Source of the DNA: Gillisia hiemivivida
Lineage (GTDB): Bacteria; Bacteroidota; Bacteroidia; Flavobacteriales; Flavobacteriaceae
NCBI RefSeq assembly: GCF_007997295.1
Contig: NZ_VORY01000009.1
Location: 46,433-110,432 of the forward strand
Length of the DNA: 64,000 nt
Reading direction: 5' to 3'
Below are positions 8,857 to 17,235 of the stretch, piece after piece; positions within the stretch are counted from its first letter, which is position 1, and each line of letters begins with the position of its first letter. The translations under genes and the position numbers were made by a program. Below the pieces are notes generated by a model, which did no database searches, was not told where the DNA came from, and worked only from the letters and a program-made list of their open reading frames with translations.

Positions 8857-9010
8857 AACTGTAATCTACACTTTTCACATATTTCCACTACCAAAAAATT
8901 AACTTAAAGTCATCATTTAAAGCCTATTGCGTTAATATTTGCTTAAATGGTACAATTATTCGTTAAGGTTAGACACTAAAACTTAGTATTAACTTTATAT
9001 ACTGGCTATT

Positions 9011-9352
9011 ATGAAAAAGTTAGGTTTAATACTGTTAGTAATTGGCTTGTTTTTTACTGCTGCAAATGCTCAAGTAGAAGAATTGCAGACTGAGGTAGAA
9101 GTAGAAAAAGAATTAGTAGTTGCAGGAGATGAATTTGAGAAAATAGAGGTTTCGGCATTACCAGAAGCAGTTACTGCAGCAATTTTAACTCAATTTCCAG
9201 AGGCTATTACCACAGAAGCTTTTGTAAAGCAAGATGAGGAAGAGGTGATATATAAAGTTAAATTGGATCTTAAAGGACAAATGAAAAAAGTCTATTTGGA
9301 TTCAGCAGGAAACTGGATTAAAAAAGAAGATAAGAAAGAGGAGTCTAACTAA
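9011..9352 (+). CDS. Secreted PepSY-like small protein
   Basis: A 113-residue protein with a signal peptide (MKKLGLILLVIGLFFTAANAQ) cleaved after AQA/AQ near residue 20. An acidic segment follows, then a block ALPEAVTAAILTQFPEA...YKVKLDLKGQMKKVYLDSAGNWI. That block matches the PepSY-like (beta-lactamase-inhibitor-like) periplasmic fold common in Bacteroidota. It probably resides in the periplasm. No partner is obvious, but the sigma-54 regulator and kinase genes follow, and such proteins are often associated with two-component systems. It is a single-gene unit, closed by a strong terminator. Confidence 0.7.
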   Translation: MKKLGLILLVIGLFFTAANAQVEELQTEVEVEKELVVAGDEFEKIEVSALPEAVTAAILTQFPEAITTEAFVKQDEEEVIYKVKLDLKGQMKKVYLDSAGNWIKKEDKKEESN

Positions 9353-9371
9353 CCAACCAATCTTTCTGAAT

Positions 9372-9410
9372 AAAAAGAGCTGACATTGCGGTCAGCTCTT
9401 TTTTTGTTTT
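9372..9410 (+). terminator. Strong intrinsic terminator
   Basis: GAGCTGAC and GTCAGCTC form a perfect stem, extended by A:T pairs, around ATTGCG and followed by seven T. It closes the PepSY-like gene. Confidence 0.92.
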
Positions 9411-9442
9411 AATATGTACGTCTTTAAAAGAACCATAATTCG

Positions 9443-9450
9443 TAAATTTG
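9443..9450 (+). promoter_or_regulatory. -7 box (TAAATTTG) of the sigma-54 regulator gene
   Basis: A perfect TAnnTTTG match lies 26 bases upstream of the ATG at 9476, after the terminator. The upstream element is not clear. Confidence 0.5.
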
Positions 9451-9475
9451 CGAGATAATAAACCAAAGACCAATT

Positions 9476-10837
9476 ATGGTATCCATTCTTATAGTAGAAG
9501 ACGATGTGGCATTTGCAACAATGTTAAAAACCTTTTTTGAAAAAAAGGGTTATAAGGTGGACACTTCTTTTTCTGCCGCAGAAGCCTTTAAAAAAATCAA
9601 GGCAAACCCATATGAAGTGATACTTACCGATGTGAGATTGCCCGATAGTGATGGTTTGGAAGTGCTATTTGAAGTTAAATCTAATTACCCCACAGCACAG
9701 GTTATTGTAATGACCAATTATGCTGAAATAAATATGGCTGTAACAGCTATGAAAAATGGAGCTTTTGATTATGTTTCAAAACCATTTAGGCCAGAAGCCA
9801 TTCTTCAGACCATTGAAAATGCTTTAGACCAGAAGAATTTAAATGGAAATATGATCTCTCAGGAAGAAGTTCTTCCGAAGAAAAAACAAAAAATAAAAGC
9901 AGCTGAGTCTTCTTCAGAATTTGTGAAAGGAGTAAGTGATGCAGCTATAAAACTAAATGATTATATAGAACTCGTAGCACCAACCAATATGTCAGTCTTA
10001 ATCATTGGGGAAAGTGGCACAGGAAAAGAACAAGTTGCCAAAAGCATACATAATAAAAGCAAGAGAAAAGCCGCGCCTTTTATTGCAGTAGATTGTGGGG
10101 CAATTCCAAAAGAGATCGCCTCCAGTGAATTCTTTGGACATGTGAAAGGATCTTTTACGGGAGCCATTCAAGATAAAACTGGACACTTTGAAGCAGCCAA
10201 TGGTGGTACTTTATTTTTGGATGAAATTGGTAATTTAAGTTATGGATTGCAAGTACAATTGTTACGTGCTTTGCAGGAACGTAAAATTAAGCCTGTAGGG
10301 AGCAGCCACGAAATAAAAGTTGATATTAGAGTAGTAACGGCTACGAACGAAGATTTAACCAAAGCCGTAAAAGAAGGGAATTTTAGAGAAGACCTTTATC
10401 ATAGGTTAAATGAATTTTCTATTAAAGTTCCAGCATTGCGCGAGAGACGTGAAGATTTAATGCTTTTTGCAGATAATTTTCTTGACCAAGCAAATGAAGA
10501 TCTTGAAAAAGAGGTAGTTGGGTTTAGTGATGAAGCAACCGAAGCTTTTAAAAATTACAGTTGGCCGGGAAATTTACGGGAACTTAAGAATATGGTGAAA
10601 AGATCCGTGTTACTTGCTCAGGCTGATATAATCCCACTTAAAGTATTGCCCCATGAGATTTCATTGGCTAAAAGCAGCGATGAATCATACAGTTTATTTA
10701 AGAATAAAAACGAAGAATCTTTAATCCTAGATGCTCTGGAAAAGGCACAGGGAAATAAGAGTAAGGCTGCAAGACTTTTAGATATAGATAGGAAAACACT
10801 TTATAACAAACTGAAGCAGTACGATATTAAACTATAA
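9476..10837 (+). CDS. Sigma-54-dependent response regulator (NtrC family)
   Basis: A 453-residue transcriptional activator with three domains. The receiver (residues 1-120) has EDD near the start, phospho-acceptor Asp in LTDVRLPD and Lys in VSKPF. The AAA+ domain (about 150-380) has Walker A GESGTGKEQ and Walker B GGTLFLDEIGN, and a Fis-type helix-turn-helix ends the protein (NKSKAARLLDIDRKTLYNKL). The sigma-54 contact loop reads GSFTGA instead of the more common GAFTGA; this variant is still compatible with activation. It is convergent with the hybrid kinase, overlapping by 11 bases; the two are a plausible signalling pair, though targets are unknown. Confidence 0.95.
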   Translation: MVSILIVEDDVAFATMLKTFFEKKGYKVDTSFSAAEAFKKIKANPYEVILTDVRLPDSDGLEVLFEVKSNYPTAQVIVMTNYAEINMAVTAMKNGAFDYVSKPFRPEAILQTIENALDQKNLNGNMISQEEVLPKKKQKIKAAESSSEFVKGVSDAAIKLNDYIELVAPTNMSVLIIGESGTGKEQVAKSIHNKSKRKAAPFIAVDCGAIPKEIASSEFFGHVKGSFTGAIQDKTGHFEAANGGTLFLDEIGNLSYGLQVQLLRALQERKIKPVGSSHEIKVDIRVVTATNEDLTKAVKEGNFREDLYHRLNEFSIKVPALRERREDLMLFADNFLDQANEDLEKEVVGFSDEATEAFKNYSWPGNLRELKNMVKRSVLLAQADIIPLKVLPHEISLAKSSDESYSLFKNKNEESLILDALEKAQGNKSKAARLLDIDRKTLYNKLKQYDIKL

Positions 10838-13247
10838 TTTCTCTCTCTAACTTCTCTAAAAGCGCTTCTATTTCGGTTATCAATCCTTTGATTTTTTGAT
10901 CTTCAAAATATTCTGGCACTTCTTTTTCCAACTGCTGTAATTGGAAAACGATATTTCGAGTATTTAGCTGCTTATACATTGGCAGCATTTTGTGTGCGAT
11001 AGCAGTGATTTTGGTTTTGTTTTTATTTATAATTGCTTTGTTTATTTCTACCAGGTTTTTTCTACTAGCATCTACAAAGACTTTTAAAATAGTATTCAAA
11101 GCATCTTTATCGTCCCCTGCGAATAATAAGATCTCCTTTAAGGAAAATTCTTCCGAGCTTTCCCCTGTTTGAATTTTAATTTCCGAGTTTGTTTCTAGTT
11201 CTAAATTTAAAACATCTCCAATTTTTTGCAATAGCTCTTGTGGCTTATATGGTTTTAATAAATTCCCGGAGAAACCCGCATCTAAATAATCGTTGCTAGT
11301 AAGGGTAGTTCTACCCGAGGCCGCAATCACAGGAATGTGTTTTAACTTCTTTTTAGATTGAATTGCATTTAGTAATTCAAATCCATCCATGCTTGGCATT
11401 TGAATATCTGTAAGGACTAGATCGTATTTTTTTCTTCCTAATTTTTCCAGAGCCTCTTTCCCATCTTGTGCTATATCACAATGCATCCCAATAGATTTTA
11501 TGAGTTCTCGGGAAAGTGCCAGTTGAGAGGATTCGTCATCTACCGCGAGAATATTTTTCCCGTATAAGTGGGTATTGCTAATTGGTGACTCAGCAATAAT
11601 TTCTAAACTGTCTTTTAGTTTTATAACCGGAATTCTTACTGTAAATTCACTTCCTATTCCAGGGTTGCTTTCTAAGGAAAGTTTCCCTTTTAATAATTTA
11701 GTTATTCGTTTAGAAATAGCGAGACCAAGCCCGGTTCCTCCATATTTTTTTTCAATTTGACGATGTTCCTGAGAAAATTCTTCGAATATTTCTTTCTGTT
11801 TGTCTTTAGAAATCCCAAGACCTGTATCTTTTATTTTATAGGTTAAGATATAGCTGTCTTCTATTTGTTTTTCTAGGCTAACAGATACCGTTAAGCTTCC
11901 TTCTTCAGTAAATTTATAGGAGTTATTAATAAGGTTAGAGAGTATTTGTTTGATCCTAAAGGGATCACTTAACACATTTACATCTGCATTTTCTTCAGCT
12001 TCAACGATCAATTCTAGATTTTTAGGGTCGTCTTCAGGAATAATATTATAGAAAGTTTCTTCCAGTAATTTTTTGGCATTAAAAGGCAATTTTTCAATCT
12101 GCATTTTACCAGCCTCCAGTTTAGAGAGGTCCAAAAGATCATTAACTAAATGGAGAATGAATTCTGAACTTTTCCTAAGGTGTCCTAGATAATGTTCTTG
12201 CTTGTTGTTAAGAGGTGTTTTGCCAATTAATTCTGTATAGCCAAGCACCGTATTAAGAGGAGATCTTAGGTCGTGTGTTATAGTTGCCATGAATTGCTCC
12301 CGGCGGATCATTAAAGAATCTGTAAAGGCTTTAGCTTCCTCCAGTTGAATTCTATATCGCTGACTTCTGGAAACATCGCTAATTATTAGAAATAGAAAAA
12401 ACAACACAATTAGCACACTTGTAACGCCTACAAAAAGGAGTATTCGGGAAATTTCGTTCAGCATTTCTTGAGACCTCTTAGCTCTATTAAATGTCGTAGC
12501 TCTTTCCTCTTGCTCTACAGATGCTAATAAATTTCTTAATTGGTCATTTAGGATGATATCATTGTCGAGTAATTCGTTTTCTTTCTTGTTGATTATAGCT
12601 CTGAATTTTTGATTTTCACGCTCTAATTCATTTAATACTTTTTTAACTGAGGTCACTAAAGAATCTGCACTAATACTGGAAAGTTGTTCTTGATTTTCTT
12701 CTTTGGAGAATTCTAACAATCTAATTAGAACCCTACGTTGGTGAGGTTCTAAATTTGAGAAGCGCTTATCGTAATTGTTATCTTTGAAGGATTCATCTAC
12801 TTTTCCTAATTCCTGAATCACTTCAGTATAAAAACTTGTATTTCTATCTCTGGATCGCAGTTTCAATAATTCCTCCAAGTTTTGGCTCTTTCGGGATAAT
12901 AAGTTGGAAATACTATCCAATTCAATTTTCATAATCGAATCTGCATAGGTTGTCTTAAGAACATTGATACTTTCTTGAATGCCATCTATTTGCCCGCTAT
13001 ATCTATTAAGATCTGTAGTGTCACCTGTTTGAATAAATTGGCGACCTGTACTTTCTGTTTCGTAAAGAGCGGTAGCAATTTCGCTTACCAGTATTAATTG
13101 CTGATTGTTTAGATCGTTGGACTGATTTATAGAAGAAAATTTAACCACCTGTTCATAGGTGAACCATACAGCCATAGCAGCAACGGCAGCTACCATTAGA
13201 TACCCAATAATTACCTTAAAAGTTATGGAGCGCTTTGTGTTTTTCAT
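10827..13247 (-). CDS. Hybrid sensor histidine kinase (HK-receiver-HPt)
   Basis: An 806-residue membrane sensor. A first transmembrane helix (residues 10-28) and a second (about 270-293, LLFVGVTSVLIVLFFLFLI) bracket a mostly helical periplasmic region resembling CHASE3-type sensors. The kinase core follows, with phospho-acceptor His in TITHDLRSPLN, the N box SNLINNSYKF and G boxes KDTGLGIS and GGTGLGLAIS. A receiver (LAVDDE, VLTDIQMPSMDG) and a C-terminal HPt-like helix bundle with AIAHKML complete a phosphorelay chain in one protein. The missing separate partner is probably the regulator at 9476-10837. Confidence 0.93.
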   Translation of the reverse strand: MKNTKRSITFKVIIGYLMVAAVAAMAVWFTYEQVVKFSSINQSNDLNNQQLILVSEIATALYETESTGRQFIQTGDTTDLNRYSGQIDGIQESINVLKTTYADSIMKIELDSISNLLSRKSQNLEELLKLRSRDRNTSFYTEVIQELGKVDESFKDNNYDKRFSNLEPHQRRVLIRLLEFSKEENQEQLSSISADSLVTSVKKVLNELERENQKFRAIINKKENELLDNDIILNDQLRNLLASVEQEERATTFNRAKRSQEMLNEISRILLFVGVTSVLIVLFFLFLIISDVSRSQRYRIQLEEAKAFTDSLMIRREQFMATITHDLRSPLNTVLGYTELIGKTPLNNKQEHYLGHLRKSSEFILHLVNDLLDLSKLEAGKMQIEKLPFNAKKLLEETFYNIIPEDDPKNLELIVEAEENADVNVLSDPFRIKQILSNLINNSYKFTEEGSLTVSVSLEKQIEDSYILTYKIKDTGLGISKDKQKEIFEEFSQEHRQIEKKYGGTGLGLAISKRITKLLKGKLSLESNPGIGSEFTVRIPVIKLKDSLEIIAESPISNTHLYGKNILAVDDESSQLALSRELIKSIGMHCDIAQDGKEALEKLGRKKYDLVLTDIQMPSMDGFELLNAIQSKKKLKHIPVIAASGRTTLTSNDYLDAGFSGNLLKPYKPQELLQKIGDVLNLELETNSEIKIQTGESSEEFSLKEILLFAGDDKDALNTILKVFVDASRKNLVEINKAIINKNKTKITAIAHKMLPMYKQLNTRNIVFQLQQLEKEVPEYFEDQKIKGLITEIEALLEKLEREIIV

Positions 13248-13321
13248 TGGTGAATTATAGCTAAAATTACGCCAATTCTTTTATATTTTGGGATTGATGT
13301 AGGAATTCAAAAAAACCTTAT

Positions 13322-13329
13322 TACATTTG
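13322..13329 (+). promoter_or_regulatory. -7 box (TACATTTG) upstream of the TPP riboswitch
   Basis: A perfect TAnnTTTG match that would start transcription within a few bases of the riboswitch. TTTG at 13287-13290 is at a longer than ideal distance for the upstream element. Confidence 0.55.
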
Positions 13330-13336
13330 CCGGACA

Positions 13337-13425
13337 TCTCAAAGGGGTGCTATTATAAGATTTATTTCTGAAGAATAGCTGAGATTATACCCAACGAACC
13401 TGGGCAGGTAATGCTGCCAAGGGAT
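13337..13425 (+). promoter_or_regulatory. TPP (THI-element) riboswitch
   Basis: The conserved blocks occur in order: GGGGTGC at 13344-13350, GCTGAGATTATACCC near 13378-13392, GAACCTGGGCAGGTAATGC near 13396-13414, and AAGGGA near 13419. These are the P2, pyrimidine-sensor and P4/P5 pyrophosphate-sensor helices of the thiamine-pyrophosphate aptamer. The distance between the first block and the CTGAGA block leaves room for a variable P3 stem. It sits 155 bases before a TonB-dependent receptor gene, so high TPP is expected to shut that receptor off, as in other Bacteroidota thiamine-uptake loci. Confidence 0.9.
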
Positions 13426-13436
13426 ACGGATACTCG

Positions 13437-13471
13437 AAAGAGTGTCAAGTTTGTATAGACACCCCCTTTAT
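13437..13471 (+). promoter_or_regulatory. Probable TPP expression platform
   Basis: CACCCCCTTT at 13460-13469 is complementary (one bulged C) to AAAGGGGTG at 13341-13349 inside the aptamer. It can also close a local hairpin, GTGTC/GACAC, around AAGTTTGTATA. The two pairings exclude each other, as expected for a ligand-controlled switch. The local hairpin is followed by CCCCTTTATAG, only a weak T tract, so it is not a clear terminator. Confidence 0.4.
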
Positions 13472-13579
13472 AGATCTTCAGGATAGATTTATTAAGGGTT
13501 TTTTTATACGCGAATTTTCGCACTAAATTTAAATCAAGAATAATCGCCCCTTTTATTCGTAACAACATTAATGTAACGA

Positions 13580-15760
13580 ATGAAGCATTTATTTCTATTA
13601 CCTACAGCTCTTTTAATAACCGTATTAGGTTATTCTCAACAAGAAAACGACACGCTAAGAAAACCCGTGGAAACACTGGATGAAGTCTTAGTACAAGCCA
13701 TCAGGGTAGATGCAGATTCTCCTGTAACCCACTCAGATATTTCTAAAAAGGAACTTGAAAAGCGCAATTTAGGGCAGGATATTCCTTACCTGTTAAATTA
13801 TTTACCTTCTGTGGTAACCACTTCAGATGCAGGTGCTGGAGTAGGATATACCTATATTAGAGTTAGGGGAAGCGATGCTTCTCGAGTAAATGTGACCCTC
13901 AACGGAATTCCATTTAACGATTCTGAAAGTCAGGGATCTTTTTGGGTTAATTTGCCAGATTTTGCATCTTCAGTCCAAAGCCTTCAATTGCAAAGAGGAG
14001 TAGGTACTTCTACCAATGGATCTGGAGCTTTTGGAGCGAGTTTAAATTTGCTTTCAGATGCTGTTTCTGAAGAAGCTTATGGAGAGATTTCTAATTCTGT
14101 TGGTTCTTTTGGGACCAGAAAACATAATGTAAAATTAAGCACAGGTTTGTTACAGGATCATGTAGAGATCTCCGGGAGATTATCTACAATAGTTTCAGAT
14201 GGGTATGTAGATCGAGCTTCTTCAGATCTTAAATCTTACTTTTTACAAGCTGCTTATGTAGATGATAATACTTTAATAAAAGCCATCGCTTTTGGTGGGC
14301 ATGAGGTGACATATCAATCTTGGTTTGGGATAAATAAAGATACTTTGAAGAGTAACCGAACTTTCAATCCTGCGGGCATGTATACAGATACCGAGGGAAA
14401 TACTCAATTTTATGATAATGAAGTAGATAATTACAAGCAGGATCATTATCAGTTGCACTGGAATGAGCGGTTTAACAATTACTGGTCTACGAATCTTGGC
14501 TTAAATTATACCTACGGAAGAGGGTATTTCGAACAATATAAGGAAGATGAAGATTTTGAAGATTATAATTTTACACCCATAGAAATTGGTGGGGAAACCA
14601 TTAATTCTACAAATCTTATAAGACGCAGATGGCTGGATAATGATTATTATGTGGTGAATGCAAATGCAACTTATAAGAACTCTAAATTGGAAGTAACTTC
14701 TGGAGCATTTTATAGTTTGTATGAAGGCGATCATTTTGGAGAGGTTATCTGGGCTAGATTTGCCAGTGATTCTGAAATAAGGGACAAGTATTATTTTAGT
14801 GATGCGACTAAAACTGAATTTACTGTATTCTCTAAAGCTACTTTTAAGCTAGATAATAGATGGCAACTTTTTATAGATCTTCAGGGGAGGTTTATAGATT
14901 ACTCCACAGGTGGGATCACCTCAGACCTTGTAGGTATAGATGTTGATAAAAGCTTTGAATTTTTCAATCCAAAAGCGGGGATCACATATCAGTTAAATCC
15001 AAGCAATCAGTTTTATGCTTACTACGGAAGAGCAAACAGGGAACCTACCAGAAACGATTTTGAAGAAGGAATTAGTACCGCTGAAAAATTGAACGATTTT
15101 GAATTAGGCTGGAGATATGATAAACCTAATTTTAAGGTGAACTCGAATCTTTACTTGATGGATTATAAAGATCAGTTAGTGCTTTCAGGAGCCTTAAACG
15201 ATGTGGGAGCTCCATTAAGAACTACCAGTGGGAACAGTTATAGATTAGGTTTAGAAATAGATGCCGACTGGCAAATATCTAGTAAATGGAGCTTGATGCC
15301 TAATATTGCTTTAAGCACAAATAAAAATCAAGATTTTGTCGCTTCTATAGATGGGGCTTTGGTAGATCTTGGAAATACCAATATTTCTTATTCCCCAGAA
15401 ATTGTTGCCTCTAATATGTTCGTTTATTCACCTAAAGAGAATTTACAAATAGGCTTGCTATCTAAATTTGTAGGTGAGCAGTATTTAGGGAACATAGATA
15501 GCGAAGCTTCTAAGTTGGATAGTTTCTTTGTAAATGACCTAAATGTGGTGTATGAATTAAGAGACATTCCGGTTTTTAAATCCATCGTTTTTAATGCTTT
15601 GATAAATAATATTTTTGATGTTAAATATGTGTCTAATGGATATTTCTTTACCTATGATGACGATTTTTCTATTCCCGGAGAAATAACCACAATAGAGGGA
15701 GCAGGTTATTATCCGCAGGCTGGAATTAATTTCTTGGCTGGAGCCACCTTAAAATTTTAA
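13580..15760 (+). CDS. TonB-dependent receptor, probably for thiamine
   Basis: A 726-residue outer-membrane receptor with signal peptide MKHLFLLPTALLITVLGYSQ. The TonB box/plug region includes ETLDEVLVQAIRVDADSP, a plug core VRVRGSDASRVNVTLNG-like stretch (LNGIPFNDSESQGSFWVNLP) and VQSLQLQRGVGTSTNGSGAFG. A beta barrel then ends in AGATLKF. The TPP riboswitch directly upstream makes thiamine or a precursor the likely substrate, imported into the periplasm with energy from TonB-ExbB-ExbD. No inner-membrane partner is adjacent; the PnuC at 5696-6334 is a candidate. The 110-base leader after the riboswitch is unusually long. Confidence 0.9.
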   Translation: MKHLFLLPTALLITVLGYSQQENDTLRKPVETLDEVLVQAIRVDADSPVTHSDISKKELEKRNLGQDIPYLLNYLPSVVTTSDAGAGVGYTYIRVRGSDASRVNVTLNGIPFNDSESQGSFWVNLPDFASSVQSLQLQRGVGTSTNGSGAFGASLNLLSDAVSEEAYGEISNSVGSFGTRKHNVKLSTGLLQDHVEISGRLSTIVSDGYVDRASSDLKSYFLQAAYVDDNTLIKAIAFGGHEVTYQSWFGINKDTLKSNRTFNPAGMYTDTEGNTQFYDNEVDNYKQDHYQLHWNERFNNYWSTNLGLNYTYGRGYFEQYKEDEDFEDYNFTPIEIGGETINSTNLIRRRWLDNDYYVVNANATYKNSKLEVTSGAFYSLYEGDHFGEVIWARFASDSEIRDKYYFSDATKTEFTVFSKATFKLDNRWQLFIDLQGRFIDYSTGGITSDLVGIDVDKSFEFFNPKAGITYQLNPSNQFYAYYGRANREPTRNDFEEGISTAEKLNDFELGWRYDKPNFKVNSNLYLMDYKDQLVLSGALNDVGAPLRTTSGNSYRLGLEIDADWQISSKWSLMPNIALSTNKNQDFVASIDGALVDLGNTNISYSPEIVASNMFVYSPKENLQIGLLSKFVGEQYLGNIDSEASKLDSFFVNDLNVVYELRDIPVFKSIVFNALINNIFDVKYVSNGYFFTYDDDFSIPGEITTIEGAGYYPQAGINFLAGATLKF

Positions 15761-15904
15761 TCTCTCATTGAGAGATCAATTAGGTGAAACTTAACTCAAA
15801 AATTTTAAAAGTATTTTCATTCCGAAATATCGGGGCAAACCTAGAAGATTCTCATATAATAAAAAGAATTTTGTGCGGTAGGGATCAATTTTCAAGATTG
15901 ATGC

Positions 15905-15955
15905 ACAAAAAAAGTCGTCATTCTTAATTTAGAATGGCGACTTATATTTTTTATA
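15905..15955. terminator. Bidirectional terminator between convergent genes
   Basis: AAGTCGTCATTC pairs with GAATGGCGACTT over 12 positions with a single G:T wobble. T tracts follow on the plus side (ATATTTTTT) and, read on the minus strand, after the stem (TTTTTTTG). It serves both the receptor and the lipoprotein gene. Confidence 0.88.
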
Positions 15956-15964
15956 AAAAATGCT

Positions 15965-16399
15965 TTAGTTAAATACCTCTAAAGTATTTCCATTTTTACT
16001 TATCCTATAGGGTTTCATGGTGTATTGGCCACTCCCGTTAGTAAGCTCCCCCGTTAGAATGTTATAACTGTTGCCATCATCACAATCACAATTAGCAATA
16101 ACTCCCTCTACTCGCAAAGTTGAACATTCACTTAAAGGGTGGTTGGGATCGCTTAATTCAAAAGCAGTGAACTGAGAGTTATTAATGTTATAAACAACTA
16201 CACCATTAATCCCGGTATTATAAGTAGAATAACTATTTCCGGGAAAATTTAAAGCGTTATATTCTGGTAAGTTTAAATCAAGATTCAATCTAAAACTCAC
16301 ATTTATTAAATTGGGATTATCTATTCTATCGTCAGCATTGGTACTGCAAGAGTTAAAGACGAATAGTAGCATTAATAAACTACAAATTTTTTGGATCAT
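15965..16399 (-). CDS. Lipoprotein with a Rieske-like fold lacking metal ligands
   Basis: A 144-residue protein with a lipoprotein signal (VFNSC, Cys at residue 18), probably anchored in the outer membrane or periplasm. The body (GVVVYNINNSQFTAFELSDP, CSTLRVEGVIANC, NILTGELTNGSGQYTMKPYRI) follows the layout of Rieske 2Fe-2S domains: a strand with VVY, then C..L.V.G.IA.C.C, then the fold-back NILTGE. The CxH and CxxH ligand pattern is not intact: no His is beside the cysteines. It is therefore unlikely to bind a cluster in the classical way. Function unknown. It is divergent from greA. Confidence 0.6.
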   Translation of the reverse strand: MIQKICSLLMLLFVFNSCSTNADDRIDNPNLINVSFRLNLDLNLPEYNALNFPGNSYSTYNTGINGVVVYNINNSQFTAFELSDPNHPLSECSTLRVEGVIANCDCDDGNSYNILTGELTNGSGQYTMKPYRISKNGNTLEVFN

Positions 16400-16430
16400 T
16401 TTAATTGGATTTTGGGCTTAAGAAATATAT

Positions 16431-16460
16431 TGCTTTCAAAATTTAAATTTATTATATTTG
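16431..16460 (+). promoter_or_regulatory. Promoter of greA (TTG, 19-base spacer, TATATTTG)
   Basis: TTG at 16431-16433 and TATATTTG at 16453-16460 match the -33 and -7 elements of the Bacteroidota housekeeping promoter with a near-ideal 19-base spacer. Transcription would begin near 16467. Confidence 0.6.
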
Positions 16461-16467
16461 TGTATAT

Positions 16468-16493
16468 AAATCCCGTCTTATGTGGGATTTTTT
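16468..16493 (+). terminator. Terminator-like hairpin at the predicted greA transcript start
   Basis: AAATCCC and GGGATTT form a 7-base-pair stem around GTCTTATGT, followed by TTTG. It has the shape of an intrinsic terminator, yet it lies directly after the predicted start site, so it may act as a 5' stabilising hairpin or attenuator of greA rather than end an upstream transcript. Confidence 0.5.
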
Positions 16494-16663
16494 GTATTTA
16501 TTAGCAAGATTTTGAAATTTAAACGCATATAAAACAGGCCTAAATTAGGTTCTCCAAACCCTATTACTTTTGGAGTTTGGAATATATAAAATCACGATAC
16601 AGTTATAGGTAATGAGGAGTGTGAGGTGAATTCCTGTAACTGCTATTGATAAACGAGAAAATT

Positions 16664-17140
16664 ATGAGTAAAGTATCTTATTATACACTTGAAGGTTTAA
16701 AAAAGCTGAAAGATGAACTTAATCAATTAAGGGATGTCGAGCGTCCTAAAGCATCTGAAGCAATTGCTGAAGCTCGCGATAAGGGAGATTTGAGTGAGAA
16801 TGCAGAATATGATGCAGCAAAAGAAGCACAGGGATTATTAGAAATGAGAATTGCTAAAATGGAAGAAGTGGCCTCTAATGCACGAGTTATAGATGAATCT
16901 CAGTTGGACATTTCAAAAGCTTTAGTTCACTCCTTGGTTAAAATTAAAAATAAAACCAACGGATCAGAAATGACCTATAAGTTGGTGGCTCAAAGTGAAG
17001 CCGATATTAAAACCGGTAAGATTTCTGTTGAATCACCAATTGGAAAAGGATTACTGGGAAAACAGGTGGGAGATACTGCAGAAATTAGTGTTCCTAATGG
17101 TACCATGGAATTTGAAGTACTTGAGATCTGGAGAGAATGA
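16664..17140 (+). CDS. greA: Transcription elongation factor GreA
   Basis: Rescues backtracked RNA polymerase by stimulating cleavage of the nascent RNA 3' end. The 158-residue protein has the N-terminal coiled coil (residues 1-75) with the catalytic tip ARDKGDLSENAEYDAAKE near residues 37-54 (two acidic residues in DLSENAEYD are essential in the family) and a C-terminal FKBP-like domain ending VSVPNGTMEFEVLEI-like. I choose the ATG at 16664 (MSKVSYYTLEG). A TTG six codons upstream is possible but adds unconserved residues. The leader of about 200 bases holds two more hairpins (CCAAAC/GTTTGG, and CAGTTATAGG with CCTGTAACTG near 16600-16645). Confidence 0.95.
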   Translation: MSKVSYYTLEGLKKLKDELNQLRDVERPKASEAIAEARDKGDLSENAEYDAAKEAQGLLEMRIAKMEEVASNARVIDESQLDISKALVHSLVKIKNKTNGSEMTYKLVAQSEADIKTGKISVESPIGKGLLGKQVGDTAEISVPNGTMEFEVLEIWRE

Positions 17141-17166
17141 TTTTAATTTTAAATAAAAAAACATAT

Positions 17167-17213
17167 AACCTTTTCTGTGTCTTTTAAGAGATACCATGAA
17201 AAGGTTTTTCAAT
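17167..17213 (+). terminator. Terminator after greA
   Basis: AACCTTTTC at 17167-17175 pairs with GAAAAGGTT at 17198-17206 and is followed by a T-rich tail. Confidence 0.65.
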
Positions 17214-17235
17214 TTTAATATATACAACAATAGTT

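Noticed and set aside
13362..13568. 68-residue minus-strand ORF over the riboswitch
   Set aside because: It runs across the TPP aptamer and its leader and has no protein-like conservation.
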